Positions 1 to 17,035 of a stretch of DNA of 64,000 nucleotides are shown in pieces. Each line of letters starts with the position of its first letter. Position 1 is the stretch's first letter. The position numbers and the translations under genes were made by a program. The notes under the pieces are model-generated. The model ran no database searches, had not been told where the DNA came from, and saw nothing but the letters and a program-made list of their open reading frames with translations. This stretch comes from Hirudo medicinalis. Taxonomy: Eukaryota > Annelida > Clitellata > Hirudinida > Hirudinidae. The DNA is taken from the NCBI GenBank assembly GCA_011800805.1, contig MPNW01000032.1, positions 12,269 through 76,268 on the forward strand, in the 5' to 3' direction.

Positions 1-598
1 CTAGGAGCGGCAACTTCCCTTTTGTTCGTTCTAGTCCTAGTTGTGTGTTAGGTAGTGTGGATTCGTTGGCGAATAAAGTAGTCGTATGTAGTGTCTTGGT
101 TTAATCGACTAACTGCGAGTTACAACAGTTAGGTTAAAATGGTTAGAGATGGAATTAGGTACCAAAACTCGCCGCCTGTTTGCTGGCTTTTGCCCGTCAC
201 TTGGCCAACAATCATTAAAAAATTAAATTTCGAAAGGTAAGGACGGATCCTGTACAGAACATTACCAATATTGGAGAATATAAACAACGAAGACAATAAA
301 GGATGCCACTTGGAGGAAGGGCTTAATTCAAAACCAAATAGTTCAGTTAAAAACGTGATAAAGTATTATTTCATTAATACATTTTGGCAGAACTGTTATA
401 ATATTTTTATTAATTACATAATAAATAATGTTTTTAGTGCTTATGTGAACAAGTCCAAATTTGATTTTCTATTGACGCAATTATCGCAGTCCGGTGTATA
501 ACAAACTCCGCAAATCAGTAAAAATTTGAATTTTTCGGATTATCGCAACCAGAGAATTGCTCAAACAAAATCTTATACTATAAATTATATGTTTCCCA
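1..598. other. Left edge, no recognised gene
   Basis: I see no recognisable coding region. An open stretch at about 271-501 on the plus strand is AT-rich, without any family motif, and I do not call it a gene. The segment may be intron or upstream sequence of the possible exon that follows. Confidence 0.4.
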
Positions 599-808
599 GT
601 GCCACAGCCAGGGTTTAGAATTGGTCGAGGTAGGATTAAGTACCCCCGCCCTCCTGTGGCTATGCCAATGATGTTTCTAGAAATCCAGACACTTAAGCAA
701 GTAACTGCTTCGTTAAGAACTTCGCTGCCCGGAGAAACAAGCGAACTTATGTACAGGACATTGCTGTTCCTCGGTTATTTGTACATGTACTGTAACGATG
801 TTGTGTGA
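599..808 (+). CDS. Possible terminal exon of an unidentified gene
   Basis: An open frame directly follows a plausible 3' splice site (pyrimidine-rich stretch ending in cccag at about 593-598) and ends in TGA at 806-808. It would encode about 69 residues: an Arg/Pro-rich start (GRGRIKYPRPP) and then a helical-looking segment (SELMYRTLLFLGYLY). There is no ATG at its left end, so it makes sense only as an internal or last exon. An AATAAA lies near 896-901, consistent with a 3' end converging on the neighbouring minus-strand SDR gene. I do not recognise the family. It could be chance reading frame. Confidence 0.3.
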   Translation: MPQPGFRIGRGRIKYPRPPVAMPMMFLEIQTLKQVTASLRTSLPGETSELMYRTLLFLGYLYMYCNDVV

Positions 809-1074
809 AGAACAGACATTCAGAGTTTTTACACCCCCTTTATGCGAACAAATATCCACTCGATGATGATCGTTGAGTTAACGAATCACACCCAACAATA
901 AACTCGACTCTATGAAAGGACTTTGAGCTCGCATAAACTAAAACCAAAAAGAGAACTTTTAAAAGCGAATTTCATTTCTCACAACTAAAGTAATTATCTA
1001 TTATTACGACGTCAGCATGGATCGTGGAAAGATTTGAAAAAAATGAATTGAAACCATTCTAAAATGTTCTGAGT

Positions 1075-2858
<1,784 letters not shown>

Positions 2859-4976
2859 GAAATTAGCACTTATGCTTATCAGAGGAAAGTGCTACTTTTA
2901 TTACAGAACAGTAGATAGAGGTTGTTCATTTCAAAGTCCATTCATAAGTTCGACGAATTGGCTGGTTAGAATACATAAATACATTCTAAGTTAATGAGTT
3001 AAGTTTTCGCATTTGTTTAATATTGCTCATAATTTCCGAAAACTATTTAAATTCGACGTTAAGCATTAGCTTAATGTTAGCGTTAATGCAATAGCATTAA
3101 ATTCGACCGGAGTTTCATCTCGGCTATCTTTAAATTTATTATATATAATATCATACAACAATAATCGTAATCATTTTAACGCGAAATGCCCTAACAATAA
3201 CATTCTTGTGTTCAGAAAAAGAACGCTTAATTTAAAAAGTGCAATGCAATCTTCAACGTAGATTTTCTTGCATAGATGTCATTTCGTTGAAACGGGATAA
3301 AAATTAATACTGAATCATAATTTACAATAAAATATTTTCCTTATATTACAAATAGTCTTAGAGTGGGGAGTAATTTTTACAAGTAATTATTTTAAATAAA
3401 ACTTTGTAATTTTTTTATCGTTAATTGTTAAAGGCGATCAACAAGAACATGCGAAAACTAAGAAAAACTATTCCAATACAGTAAAACTACTCGAATATTG
3501 TAAAACGTGCCACTTCTTTAATTAAAAAGAAATCATTGTCGTACATTTATTGTGCATTTTTTTGCTTCTCGCAAAAAATCAAGAACAACAGCCAATCAGA
3601 TGGGGCAATGCTTTGCCCCAATGATGTCCTTACTTAAAAGGCATTACTTTTGGAGACCGGTTCAGACGATGTTATGGTGGCTGGCCTTTACTCCCGACAC
3701 CTCACTACAAAAGACTAGACTAAAAGAGCCACAAGTGGGATTTTCTTCCCATAGAAAGTGCTAAGTCCAGTATTATTACCTATCGAATCGCTACATGTTC
3801 AATTGAACTTTCGGCAGTAGAATTCAACACACAACATAAGAATTTGTGTGATTAGTTTTTAATTCCTAATTTTCTTTTTCCACATACATTACTTAACGTT
3901 ATCTTCACTGCCAAGAAGTTCCATCTAACAACCAAACCCTGTCCACACCACAAACTTTTAAACCATATTCTCAACGACATTGAAATTCTGGAAATCAAGT
4001 TGATCAAACCCCAGTTTGCCCTCCCACTTGGAAAAAATTGAAAACAGTTGGGAAAATGAGGATTTGAGAATTGGCAAAAAAATTCCTTAATTTGCAGCCA
4101 AATAATGTCATAAATAAATAATAATAAATGTCACAGCGCCCTGGCAATGTTTGGCACTAATTTCACGCTATCTGACAATTTATGTTATTTGTTTATCTGC
4201 CTCATTTCCACAATCACAATCGGGTTTAAAGTTAGCAGCCTGCAGCTACTTTGCAGTAAGCCAATTTTCAATGTGCACAATTGTCATGGAACCATAGAAA
4301 CAATACTTGGTTGAAAACTCAGAAGTAATTTAAAAGATACCTATATAAATTGTGATTCTTAAACCTGGGCCAAAATTATGCATCGCACTGTATGTGGTCA
4401 GAGAAACAGTGTCATCTTAGTTTAGCTTACAGCTATATGTCATTCTCGAAATGAGATGATCCATTTTTGATATAATCAATTAATGAAGTGTGCTGCTTCA
4501 AAGATCTCCCAACTCAGCAAGATTGACTGAGTTTTATGGAATAGTTTAATAGTGTCAAGTTCCATCAATACCTGTGTGCATCAGAAGTGTAAATTCTCAA
4601 TGACATAGAAATTCTGGAATTGTGTTTAATTTGTAATTAATTATGTAATTAGGACCCTCATTATGGTCAGGAAAGTGATAATTTCTGGATTCAGAGACAT
4701 TCAAACTTAAGAGAAATGGCTTAACCACTAGACCATGTAAAAACACAAAGTATACGCATCGTAAGTAATTCAGAAAACACAAGAAGAAATTTCAACTATT
4801 TTAAGTATTCATTTCAAATATTTAATAATAATTAATATTTTTAAATATTCAATATATTGATTCTGTTTTTATTCATGAGGTTCTAGAAAGAAAATTAAAG
4901 ATTTAAGTCAATTTGAAATGTGATGGCATGAAATATGCATCTCAAAATTGTTCAAAGTGAAACTCAGCTTAATGAT
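2859..4976. other. Spacer between the two SDR genes
   Basis: AT-rich sequence with no recognised gene. A small perfect hairpin (ggggcaa, then ttgcccc) lies near 3602-3619. Short open frames at 3552-3764 (plus) and 4597-4782 (minus) have no family resemblance that I can see. Confidence 0.5.
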
Positions 4977-6792
<1,816 letters not shown>

Positions 6793-7143
6793 GATTACAA
6801 GAATTCGGCAACTACGGTAATGTTTCGCTGCGCCTGCGTAGAGGCTATTTGGTCACGAACTTGTCACCATTATTTTAAATGGAACCAGCCTTTTGATTAG
6901 CTCTTCACATATGTTGTATTTGATGCAATTTTAAATGCTACTTTAATTTATAAATTTGATCCAAATTGATTGTATTAAATACAATTTCAAATGACATTAT
7001 GGCTATTTAAAAGGTTTTTTTTGTGAGATTGTAAATAGCATTCCATAAGGACTGCTTTCAATTCCCGCTGTTAAATCGAAAGCATGCTGTTTTAGAATTC
7101 AGGTGGAACTATCTGCAACCGTTCTTTAAAATATTGCATGACA

Positions 7144-7197
7144 ATCACGTGAAACCTATTGGATGGGAATGAATGATGCGCTTCCCGCGAGCCCAAT
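7144..7197. promoter_or_regulatory. Putative shared promoter elements, SDR-B / CYP51
   Basis: The 508-base gap between two divergent start codons holds a palindromic E-box, ATCACGTGA (7144-7152), an inverted CCAAT box, CCTATTGGAT (core 7158-7162), and a direct CCAAT (7193-7197). Adjacent E-box/SRE-type and CCAAT (NF-Y) sites are known from SREBP-controlled sterol genes in vertebrates. That these sites act here is inference; short motifs can occur by chance. Confidence 0.35.
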
Positions 7198-7300
7198 GAG
7201 AATCTCAGCTGATTCCAAACGTTCGGCGACCGAAACTTCTCTCGAAAGTCTGAAGACTATTAAAGTGTAGCCTTTAATTAAGACTTCCAAATACATTGTG

Positions 7301-9897
7301 ATGGCGACTTCTGGCGAACTCGATTACAGTGAAATATCTGACGTAGTCTGTACATTTGTTAATGCTTACTCGTTGTACTTGGCTGCTATAGCACTGATTT
7401 TGATTGGAATATCAGCTCTTAAAAATTATTGGCAGGGAAGTGAAGTTAGTATTAAAATTCTGTTCCTACATGATGATTGCATGCTATAAATTCTAGAGTC
7501 TAATTGTTGTCATGCTATAGCACCAACCTCCCTTTATTCCTTCAAAAGTACCTTTTCTCGGGTATTCAATAGATTTTGGAAAAGCCCCAGTTGAGTTTTT
7601 GCTTGCTGCCTATGCAAAGGTCACTAACCATATTTTTAATTATTATTAAAATATATATATTGTCTCATTACAAATGACTAAAATTAACATGTATGAATAT
7701 TTAATCATTTAAATTACTAATTATTTAAAGTATGGCCCTGTGTTCAGCTTTACAATGGTTGGAAAAACGTTCACTTACCTTATTGGGCCTGAAGCTGCAG
7801 CTTTATTTTTCAACAGTAAAAATGAAAATCTAAATGCAGAAGAGATTTATTCAAAACTTACAACTCCAGTATTTGGGAAAGGAGTTGCTTATGATGTTCC
7901 AAATGATGTATGACTTTACAGCATAAAGAATTTAGTCATTGTTAAATCATGCCTCTAATGTTTTAACAGGTTTTCCTTGAACAAAAGAAACTTCTCAAAA
8001 CTGGATTTAGTATAGATAGGTTTAAGAAACATGTTGATCTAATACATGATGAAACTAGTAATTACTTTAAGAGATGGCTGGACAAAGGCCATAATGGTAA
8101 GTTTAGAAGCAAATTAATTTGCTGAAATAGCTATTTCAACCTGATTTTGTGTTTAATTTGTCAGACATTTTCAAGGCATTTTCAGAACTAATCATATTGA
8201 CTGCCAGCTCCTGCCTCCATGGTGCAGCATTGCTGATCATTAAAATGTTAAATGTTTCATTCACACTAAAATGTTATTATATTGCAGGTAAAGAAATCAG
8301 GGAAATATTGGATGAGAATGTGGCTCAACTCTATTTTGATCTTGATTCTGGTTTTTCTCATCTTGCATGGGTTCTTCCGGCTTGGATTCCTCTTCCAAGT
8401 TTTAAGAAGCGGGATGCAGCACATTTAAAAATGAAACAGATATTTTATGATGCAATTAAAAAAAGAAAAGAGTCAGGGGTGATGAGAGATGACATGCTCC
8501 AAACCTTAATTAATGCCACATATAAGTAAATGCACAATTTGAAAGCAAACAAAAACAAATCTAGCCCTAACACTAATAATAATATTATGATCAGTTTTAC
8601 AAAAGTAAATCATATTATAACAGAAGTGGAAGACCTTTAACAGATGATGAAATAGCAGGCATGTTGATAGGTCTTTTGCTTGCTGGTCAACATACTTCCT
8701 CTACTACCAGTTCCTGGCTAGGATTTTTTATTGCAAAACATAAGGACATTCAAGTAAATGTCTTGATTGCAAAGAGATTTTATCAAATTGATGCAGTTTG
8801 CCATTAGAATATTTCTGTCCTCTAAATGATTCAGTCGCTCCCTTAAAATTTTGATATTTTATGAAATCTTAAAGAATTTTCACTGTTCGGAAATCTAAAT
8901 GAATATTTGCATTAAATAACCATTTACATTAATGTTGCATATTCACTATAGTTGACAATTCCATTGCAATTTGTCATTCAATAATTTGTGAAACTTCCAA
9001 TTACTCTGTCTCAGTTACTGTCTCTACTCAATTACTCAGTGATCGTAACTTCAAATTTTTCAGGATGCTTTGTATGAAGAACAACTCCAGGTCTTTGGTG
9101 GTAGACAAGATTTTCTGACTTATGAAGGAATTAAAGAATGTCAGCTTTTGGATTGGTGTCTCAGAGAAACCCTGAGGCTCAGACCACCCATTGTTACCAT
9201 GATGAGAATGTGCAAGAAACCACAGGCACTACTTTATTTTCTAGTTGTTTGATGGATGTGAAGTTTATTAATCACAATTCCATAACTAGATTAGGTTGAT
9301 ATGTTTTCAAAAATCTCTGAATATGTGGAAAAGTGTCACAAATTGACATCCCTATATGATTTTGTGATATTTTGGTATAATTTTTTTATTACACTGAAAC
9401 AGAAGATATTTGATTATGTAATTCCATCCGGTCATCAAGTTTGTGTCTCTCCTACCACAAATCATGTTCTTCCAAACACCTGGGAAGAACCAGAAAAGTT
9501 TAATCCCTACAGGTTCAGAGATTATGCATTCTTAAACATTATTTTAAGGATGCTGCATCATCTATTTAGAAAGTTTGAGGGTTCAACTTAAGGAAGAATT
9601 CAATCTAAAATCGAAAAATTAGCTGAAAATTAATCTGTTTTATTATATTTTTTAAGATTCAAAGGTGACAAGAGCACCATTGATGGAAAGTATTCATATG
9701 TTCCCTTTGGAGCAGGACGTCACAGATGCATAGGAGAAGCTTTTGCTTATGTGCAAATTAAAACTATTTGGTCATTTCTTCTACAGAAATTTAAGTTTGA
9801 TTTGGTTGATGGAAGATTTCCAAGCATAAACGTTACCACAATGATTCACACACCTGAGAACCCAGTCATTGCATTTGAAAGACGTAAACAAATCTGA
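7301..9897 (+). CDS. CYP51: Sterol 14-alpha-demethylase (cytochrome P450 family 51)
   Basis: Ten exons: 7301-7444, 7521-7619, 7731-7907, 7970-8096, 8165-8221, 8288-8525, 8624-8753, 9064-9225, 9403-9512, 9657-9897; 1,485 bases, 494 residues (human about 509). An N-terminal hydrophobic anchor ([19 protein letters not shown]) implies an ER membrane protein. Family signatures are [19 protein letters not shown], the I-helix [13 protein letters not shown], the ExxR motif in RETLRLRPP, and the heme loop [11 protein letters not shown] with the cysteine ligand. The enzyme removes the 14-alpha methyl group of lanosterol-type sterols. ATG at 7301 is chosen because it follows an A-rich context and opens directly into the anchor. 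The exon 8-9 junction is best explained by a GC donor (9226) giving [12 protein letters not shown], with exactly the spacing of known CYP51s; a GT 18 bases later would add six residues. No disabling change was seen. Confidence 0.96.
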
Positions 9898-10175
9898 TGT
9901 GGTCAGTTGAAAAATAGTCAAACCGTCTAAACTGGATTCTAGCATATGCAAGGAAAGCGCTAACACTGTTTGTTTTATGCTTTATTAAAAGATGATTTAA
10001 GACCATCTTGTCTCAATTAACATTTTCAAGCCAAAAAACTATATTTTTAAAGAGTTGTTTCTCTTGGATTCTGTAAGCAGAAAAATTTTAAAAGTGCAAG
10101 TTCGTGCTTGACTAAACTTCATATTTGTTGATGAGTAAGAAAATAGCTATGGAATAAATAGTATTGAAATCAATT

Positions 10176-13100
10176 CTAGAGGTCCGATTCGCCATAGAGT
10201 GAAGTGGCGAATGTGGTGTAATCAAGAGCATCCGGTGGAGCATCTGGACCCCTGTATGGAAGCATCCTTCCAAGGCAATAATCAGAATATTCAGGAGGTA
10301 GTTCATGCCTAAGTTGTTGAGGGGTGACATAGGGCTGTCAAATATTTGCTTTAATTAAGTAAACATTTTTAGCAGGAGTCAATAAAATGAGGTTATAAAA
10401 CCTTATCTCCAGCAAGAACTTTGAAAGCTTGAAGAAGTTGTTCTGCAGTTTCAACGTCAGACGATTCTTTGGTCATAAAGCTGAGGAAAGCCTCAAAAGT
10501 CACATATCCCATATTGTTTGGATCGACCTGTGACATTATCCTCTGGAAATCCCCATCTCCCTTTTGAAACAAAAGTTACAAAAAGAGATAAATCTTGATC
10601 TTTATCGCTTTAATCACTAACAACCTGCTTATTGTCAAGTTTTTTGCAGCCAATAGATATCAAACAAGCTCTAAATTCATTTGGATCAAGTCTTCTATTC
10701 TTTCCTTTGTCAAAATGCAGAAACGACTTTCTGTAATCTTCCATTTGTTGAGCACTAATTCCCTTTGAGTCTCTTGTCAATATCTGAAAGAAATCATTCT
10801 CTATGCCAATGAGGCAAAAATTAAGAAAATTCCATTCATAAAAGACCTGGTTTTCAACTTCATTGATGCTTTTTGTGACAGAGGTTAGAAGCTGCTCCCA
10901 ACCAACTCGCAATGTCTATTAATTAGCAATGATTAAACTCTTCATATGTTTGAGAAATTTAAAAACATGAGACTCACTTCCATTGTATAAGCAGTGTATG
11001 GATTATCAAAGACCATAGCCTCCTGCATAGCCTTGTTATGAGCTTCAAGTTCGTAAATATTCTTTTCGAAACTATGTATCTGAAACATTGAACTACAAAT
11101 AAAATAAAATCAAGTTTATATTAATGTGAAATATAGACTTCTTTCTCGATGTTCTTTAGCTTCTGGAGGTGGTCTTCAAGAGACCCTTTGCAGCCAAATG
11201 TGTTGCTGACAGAATCAAGATGCTGTTCAATCCACTGACCAATGTTATTAGCTTTACTGGCAAAGTTTTTTCTCAGCTGTTCATTTTGTTGCTGCCTCGC
11301 TAATTCTGCATGCAGCTGTGAATCACGCTCAGGCACCAGCTTTTTTACTGTCTGCCATTTCTTTGATATTTCCTGAAGTAAACATTATTATCTTATGAAA
11401 TGATTTTATGTATATATTTAAAACTTATTTCTGACCTCAACAGTGAATGTGGTATAAGGATTTGGCAATAGAGGGATGTCATGCTGCTTTGCTAGTAAAT
11501 GGATGTTATCTTGTAGGTTCGTTATATCCTGATATCCTTTATTTGCACCATCCAATGACTTTTTGAACACTTCTTGAAAGTCAATCAGAGCCTTTGAATG
11601 GCAGTTCATAAATCCATTAATTAAATTAATAAAGCTATATGAATATAAATATATAAATGAAACTATATCAAAGAGAACCTGAATCTCAGGAATTGAATGC
11701 ACAATAAATAAATCCTGAAGGTCATCATTTGTTGAATCCAACCAGTTGTTAAAAAGCTAGGAATATAATAAATTATTTTTTGTGAGCAATAACTTGAAAA
11801 ATTCAGAATAATAAGCTGACTTACACTTGCTTGTTTTGCAAAATCTAAATGCAACTGATCAATTTTTTCCAGCTGTTCTTCTGCTATCTTTATATGGTAA
11901 GGGTCAAGATTATAAGTTAATAAATCAAATATTAAAAACATTAACACAATTATTAATTAGCTCGAACATCAATTTTAAATGACCATAAAATTTGTATACT
12001 GATGTAATTAAAGGAAAAACTCACGAGAATTTTCCGTTTTCTTGTAATCGCATTATTTTTCATAGAATCCCATTTGGTACAAACGTCTTTACGCTGACTT
12101 TTTATGGATCCGATATCAAAATATCCGAGGTTTCTTTTAAAACGATGATGTCATTATTTGTAAATTTGCAGCAAAATGAAACATTCTCATCTATTCATAT
12201 TATATCTTTTCCTATTAGTTCACACTTTTAACAAAACATTAGACAAATATACAATGGCAAATATTGCTGCATAACTGCTACACTTATGTGGTAAAATCGA
12301 GTAGAGGCAATTGCAATAATTACAACATATATCATACAGTGGCTCAAATAACTCACTCAAGCTCCTGGGCAATTTCTGAAATTTCATCTATTCTTTCTTG
12401 GTGAATGGTCAACTCATTCTCGAGAGCCTCGTGTTTTTTTTTGTTTGCCTAGAGAATTTCAAATTAAAATGTCCACTGAGTTCTACATCTTTTAAATGTT
12501 CCAATCACGTCAGCCAACCTTCACTTCATCTAGTCTACCATGAAAGAAGTTTTTATCATCAAAATGTCCATCTTTACTCTTGCACCACTGATCGTGTAGC
12601 TCACATTTATGCCTGAATTTCCTAGCCAAGTGATCCAGCCTTTCAAGTCTATAAAATGCAATAAAACAAATAATACATGTATTAACCTAATAAAAAAATC
12701 AATTATTGTCCATAAACTAATTAATGAATATAATAACACTTGACTTTTCACGACCTTTGCATTTCAGAAAGAATCCATTCTTCATAACCTTTCTCAGCAT
12801 TCTCTAGATTCTTCCATGCATTTGCAATATCCTGCAGTTCGTGTACTAATCGTTATTAATAACTGAAGCCATACCTCTTCTAAAATTACCAATATTTATA
12901 ATAGCACCGTACATAATTAACAAAATTCACGCACATTGACAAGTTTGCCTTCAGTGGGTAAGTAAGCAGGCCTGTTGCTGAGACGCAATTTAGTTTGAAG
13001 AGTATTGAAAGTGGTTTCTAATTTAGCCTTTTCATTTAGCCTGTCCGGTTTGTCGTGAGCTCGATAATTTCTAAACTTGTCGACGTTTCCTTGAGCTGAC

Positions 13101-16100
13101 ATCAAAGTGTTTGATGATGTCCTATCTTCCAACCATGGCTTTGTTTCAGCAATCCATTTCAAGAGCTGTTAAATAATGATTGGTCAATACCAACAATAAT
13201 AATAACCTAGGACATAACATTTATAGGAGCTAATTATATTTTGTTGAATTATGTGGTTCATTTTTGTATACATAATTATTTAAATTATGTTATAAAAAGT
13301 CTGAAGCATTAATTGAGCAATTTAGCAATTATTTCAGCTGAGATGAGTCAAAATACTTACATCAGTGGCTAATTTTTCATATTCTTCCATGAGAGCTTCA
13401 TTTTCCCTGTTGCTTTTCAGTACTTTGGCAATTCTATTTGCTGCTACCTCAGCCTTCAATGCAAGGTTCAATCAATTATTTATTAATATTTGTAATTGTT
13501 TGACAAACTTACTTGTTGCGCTCCTGAAAAGGCATGATAATATGAGGAGACGTAAGCCATAACGGACCTTTCGTCTGGCTTCACACTTTCCAACATAACT
13601 GAAAATAAGGAGCATTGTTGACATAAGTGCACTGTACTTACCAATAAAATTTATTTACCATCTGCGTCCAACATTCTTGGGATGTCCAAATGTTTTTCAG
13701 CTACATCAAACGCCAGATTCAAATTGGCCAATGGATTGTCCTTAATGAAATATTTTTATTTGAATTCGAATTTCCAATCTGATTCTTATACTAAATAACC
13801 TTTAATACTTTATGATTAAATTATGTGTATCCCCAATTGACGATGACGACGACGATGATGCTGGCTTTATAGTGATTATTTACGTTAGCAAAGACATTAA
13901 TTTGGAAGCATAAGCGTCCTTATAATTATCTGTGCTAAAATTGTTACAATTACAGAATTGCCGAAAGTGGCGTTATGCCAGAAGGAGATATTAGACCTAC
14001 TCTAGATAACTTGCTATAATCAATGAGATCTGGCCTGTGTCTATGGATTAAGGCACAGAATGCAAGTCCATCCTTGAAGCTATAGAATTTAATGAATCAA
14101 ATTATCACTTGTTTATTATCAGTCTTTTAACATTATTCAACGAAAGATTTAAACATGGTTTGATTAAAGAATTATAATTATCTTGCTAAATTTATGAACG
14201 CACCATTAAATATATATAACCTCATGTGGAAATTCTGAACGTTGACGTTTTTATAAGGAGCAGTTTTCCTCTTACACCAAAGCAAGAGCCCTTCTTTAGC
14301 GGTCATTTCTGCAGCATAATGCATTTGAAATTAAAATTAAATCATACTTCGTAGACTGGCTTAAAGTATAAATTGAGTTGAAGTTTTTATGCAACGTTAT
14401 AGACAAATCTAGAATTAAATTGATAAAGGGAATTCGAGGAATTACCCTCGACTGAGATGTCCTGTATAGCAAATCTCAATATAATCGTCCAGATCATTCC
14501 CAAAGTCATTTTCAGATTACCGTCCACAATTTCTAAAAATAAATGGTATTTCGTATCGAGCGCCATTAATTAATTATTAAATCAACAATTCCGGTACAAG
14601 TTAGCTCAGAGGGTAGCGTTCCTGCGAACGACGGTAAAAGCAACAGTCGTTACGTGTCATGTTCGAAACCCAGCTTGCACCATCACAAAGCGCCCCTGAC
14701 GCTCACGCTTATGGCGCTATACAAATAAACTTACTTAGTTACTTACTTAATTATTACTTGAAAATCATAAACGATGTACAAATTCAAAGTACTTGATCTC
14801 ATTTCTTTTACTTGTGGTTTTACTCAACAATTTATGCAATAATCCAAATTTTAAACGAAAGAACTGACCTTCAGCTCCTATAGAAACTAATTTAACGCCT
14901 TTGCTTTCAATAAACTTTAATGCTTTGTTGACATTCGCTATTCGGTGGAATCGCATCTTCCCTTTGTCAGGCTTCCCCAGTTGTTCTCCAGATATGATTT
15001 CCAGCAATAACATCAATCTTAGCCCATCTTGAAAATCTTTTTCGATGTTTTCTATTTGAGTTTTTGCTTTTCGAAGATGAGAATTGCACCAGGCAGTGAA
15101 TGTCTACCAAGGAACAGTTTATAAATACAAAATAAAACAAATTCAAAAACGTTGTTTGAGATTGTCAAAAGCAATAGCGCTTTGAAGTATTGGTTGGAAT
15201 CCGCATTAATTTTGTGTAGATTATAGATACCCTTCATCATTGGTTACTTTTGAACTTGAGACTCTTTTTTTGCCAAGCACACCAAGTACTTAACATCGAG
15301 AAATTACCTTAAATTGGTTCATTTACTATATTTTCTTTTTCATGAAACATTTCCTTAAAAGACGTTATAGGTTGATTTCAGATGTCAATTAACATAGGAT
15401 AATCCTATTAGGATTATACATTTTATTCGTTAGCTAACATTTTTTTACAAGTTCTTTCACGCAATAATCTCGAGATTAGTGATGCTGACGAGGTTACTTT
15501 ATCACTATACTATATAGACTAACATCTTGTCAATAGATATTTTCATAATTTCCTTAAGACAAGAACTAATTAATGCTTAGCGAAAAATTAATTTGAATTC
15601 TTGTTTTAATGTGTAGCATTTTGCCATCGCACTAGTGCACATAAAGATGAAATCTGAATCACACCGAACAATTATTGCTAGCTTGCTTTCGATTGGGGGA
15701 TGTTGGCATTTCCATAAATGGACATTTCCAAATATGGTCAAATTAAATATGTAAATGTAAATATTCTGTTTATTCGTTACATACATCACGGCACTCAGTT
15801 GGGTTCAGTACCGGCTACTTAGTCACAAACCGGCGAAAACCGTTTTAATCCCAGCCATTAGAGAACAGGCGTTAATTTCTCAGAAATAAAATTGTGTATT
15901 TTATTTGTAAGTTCTACTACGAAAAAAATATCAAAATGAGTTTCATCGGATGAAATATTTATCTTTGGATAATGAAAATGTTATTCACGGATATCTAGAA
16001 TATTAATTTTGATAATTCTAGTAATATTGATCTTGCAATTTGTTATATCATTAAGGCAGATCGTTTCAGCATAAAATTGATGACAATGCGTGGAATTTGT

Positions 16101-16490
16101 CTCCAACAACATTTCAGAAATTCCGGCTATGCTTACTTCATCGTTACTTCAACGTTCATTCATTACTGATTGGTTTAAATGCTGTCGAAAATGATTCTAA
16201 TATGTAACTATTTTCTGATGCGATGTATTTTAATTAACAATCTGATTGCTGATCCGCACCATTGCTTAGATTTGTTCAATTGATTGCTCAACACCGAACA
16301 CAGATTAATCGTGGTCGAAAGTTAAACTAAAATTGTATTCATTCGAGCCAGGTCTAATAATAATGTTCAAATGATTTTGCGCAAAAATGTTATGAAAAAG
16401 TACCTTCTTTTGTTGCTTTTCCCATAAAGGATCCAAAACTGCCTCTCTTTCCCATTCGTCTTCCTGTTCCCTTGATGGATCACTGAGCAT
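10176..16490 (-). CDS. ACTN: Alpha-actinin
   Basis: About 22 coding exons on the minus strand, from ATG at 16490 to TAG at 10176-10178. The order of domains is the family's. A short N-terminus ([16 protein letters not shown]) is followed by two calponin-homology domains that bind actin (exons near 15105-14868, 14540-14448, 14320-14222, 14076-13997, 13740-13655 and on), with landmarks [59 protein letters not shown] and [19 protein letters not shown]. Four spectrin-like repeats (about 13.6 to 11.0 kb; for example [19 protein letters not shown]) form the rod. C-terminal EF-hands ([20 protein letters not shown]) precede the end LYGESDL. It cross-links actin filaments as an antiparallel dimer. The exon at 12133-12025 is divergent from vertebrate forms but keeps CTKWDSM and TRKRK in the right place. 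Intron 1 is about 1.3 kb. Whether the EF-hands bind calcium cannot be settled by eye. Several boundaries are approximate. Confidence 0.95.
14595..14760 (+). repeat. tRNA-derived SINE, tail type 2
   Basis: A tRNA-like head has box A (gttagctcagagggtag, near 14604) and box B (tgttcgaaaccca, near 14658). It is followed by a body ending in ttatggcgctatacaaat and then a run of short ttactt/cttactta repeats. It lies in an alpha-actinin intron. Seven other copies with the same head lie in this window. Confidence 0.75.
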
Positions 16491-17035
16491 CTTTCGAGTT
16501 GCAAAAGTCCAATTCGGCTAGAACGTTGGGAGAAGTGCAATTTATGAATATCCTTTAAGGTCCCAATTAGTGCAGAGCTCAAGGAACTTCCCACATGCGC
16601 AGCAGTTAACCAGCAGGCTCGGGCACTAAACGCTTGACAATTATTTGTTAAACAGTGTGCAACGAATACTCCAAATTGTTATCTCTCAGCAAAACTTGGG
16701 CTAATAAGATTGTTGGAGCTTCGGATCATCTCACTTGTCAAATAAATGCTTGCGTTTTGAAGCGCTTGAGGAATTCTCAAAATGTTCAAAGAATGGTAAA
16801 AATATTTAAATGGAGATGCTTGTAACTCATTTTACTAGTTAAATATGGGAATGGCAGTATGTAGAAATTGGCAACGCGTTGGATTGCAATGAAATAATAT
16901 TATAAATTATAAAGTGGTTAAGCTGACTTCTTCAAGCTGGTTTCTTAAATAATAACTGCTCTAATTCGCATGTTAGAAACAATCTTCTATAAAATTAATC
17001 TGAGAAAGTATGAGTGTCAGGCTGGCGAGTATAGG

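Noticed and set aside
3552..3764. A plus-strand frame of 70 residues in the SDR spacer.
   Set aside because: No splice context, no recognisable motif, and length within what chance gives.
9226..9252. Reading CYP51 exon 8 through to a stop, implying a truncated gene.
   Set aside because: A GC donor (or the GT 18 bases on) joins in frame with a perfect CYP51 continuation, so truncation is unnecessary.
11992..12231. A plus-strand open frame of 79 residues.
   Set aside because: It overlaps the minus-strand alpha-actinin exon 12133-12025 (CTKWDSM...TRKRK), which fits the spectrin repeat exactly.
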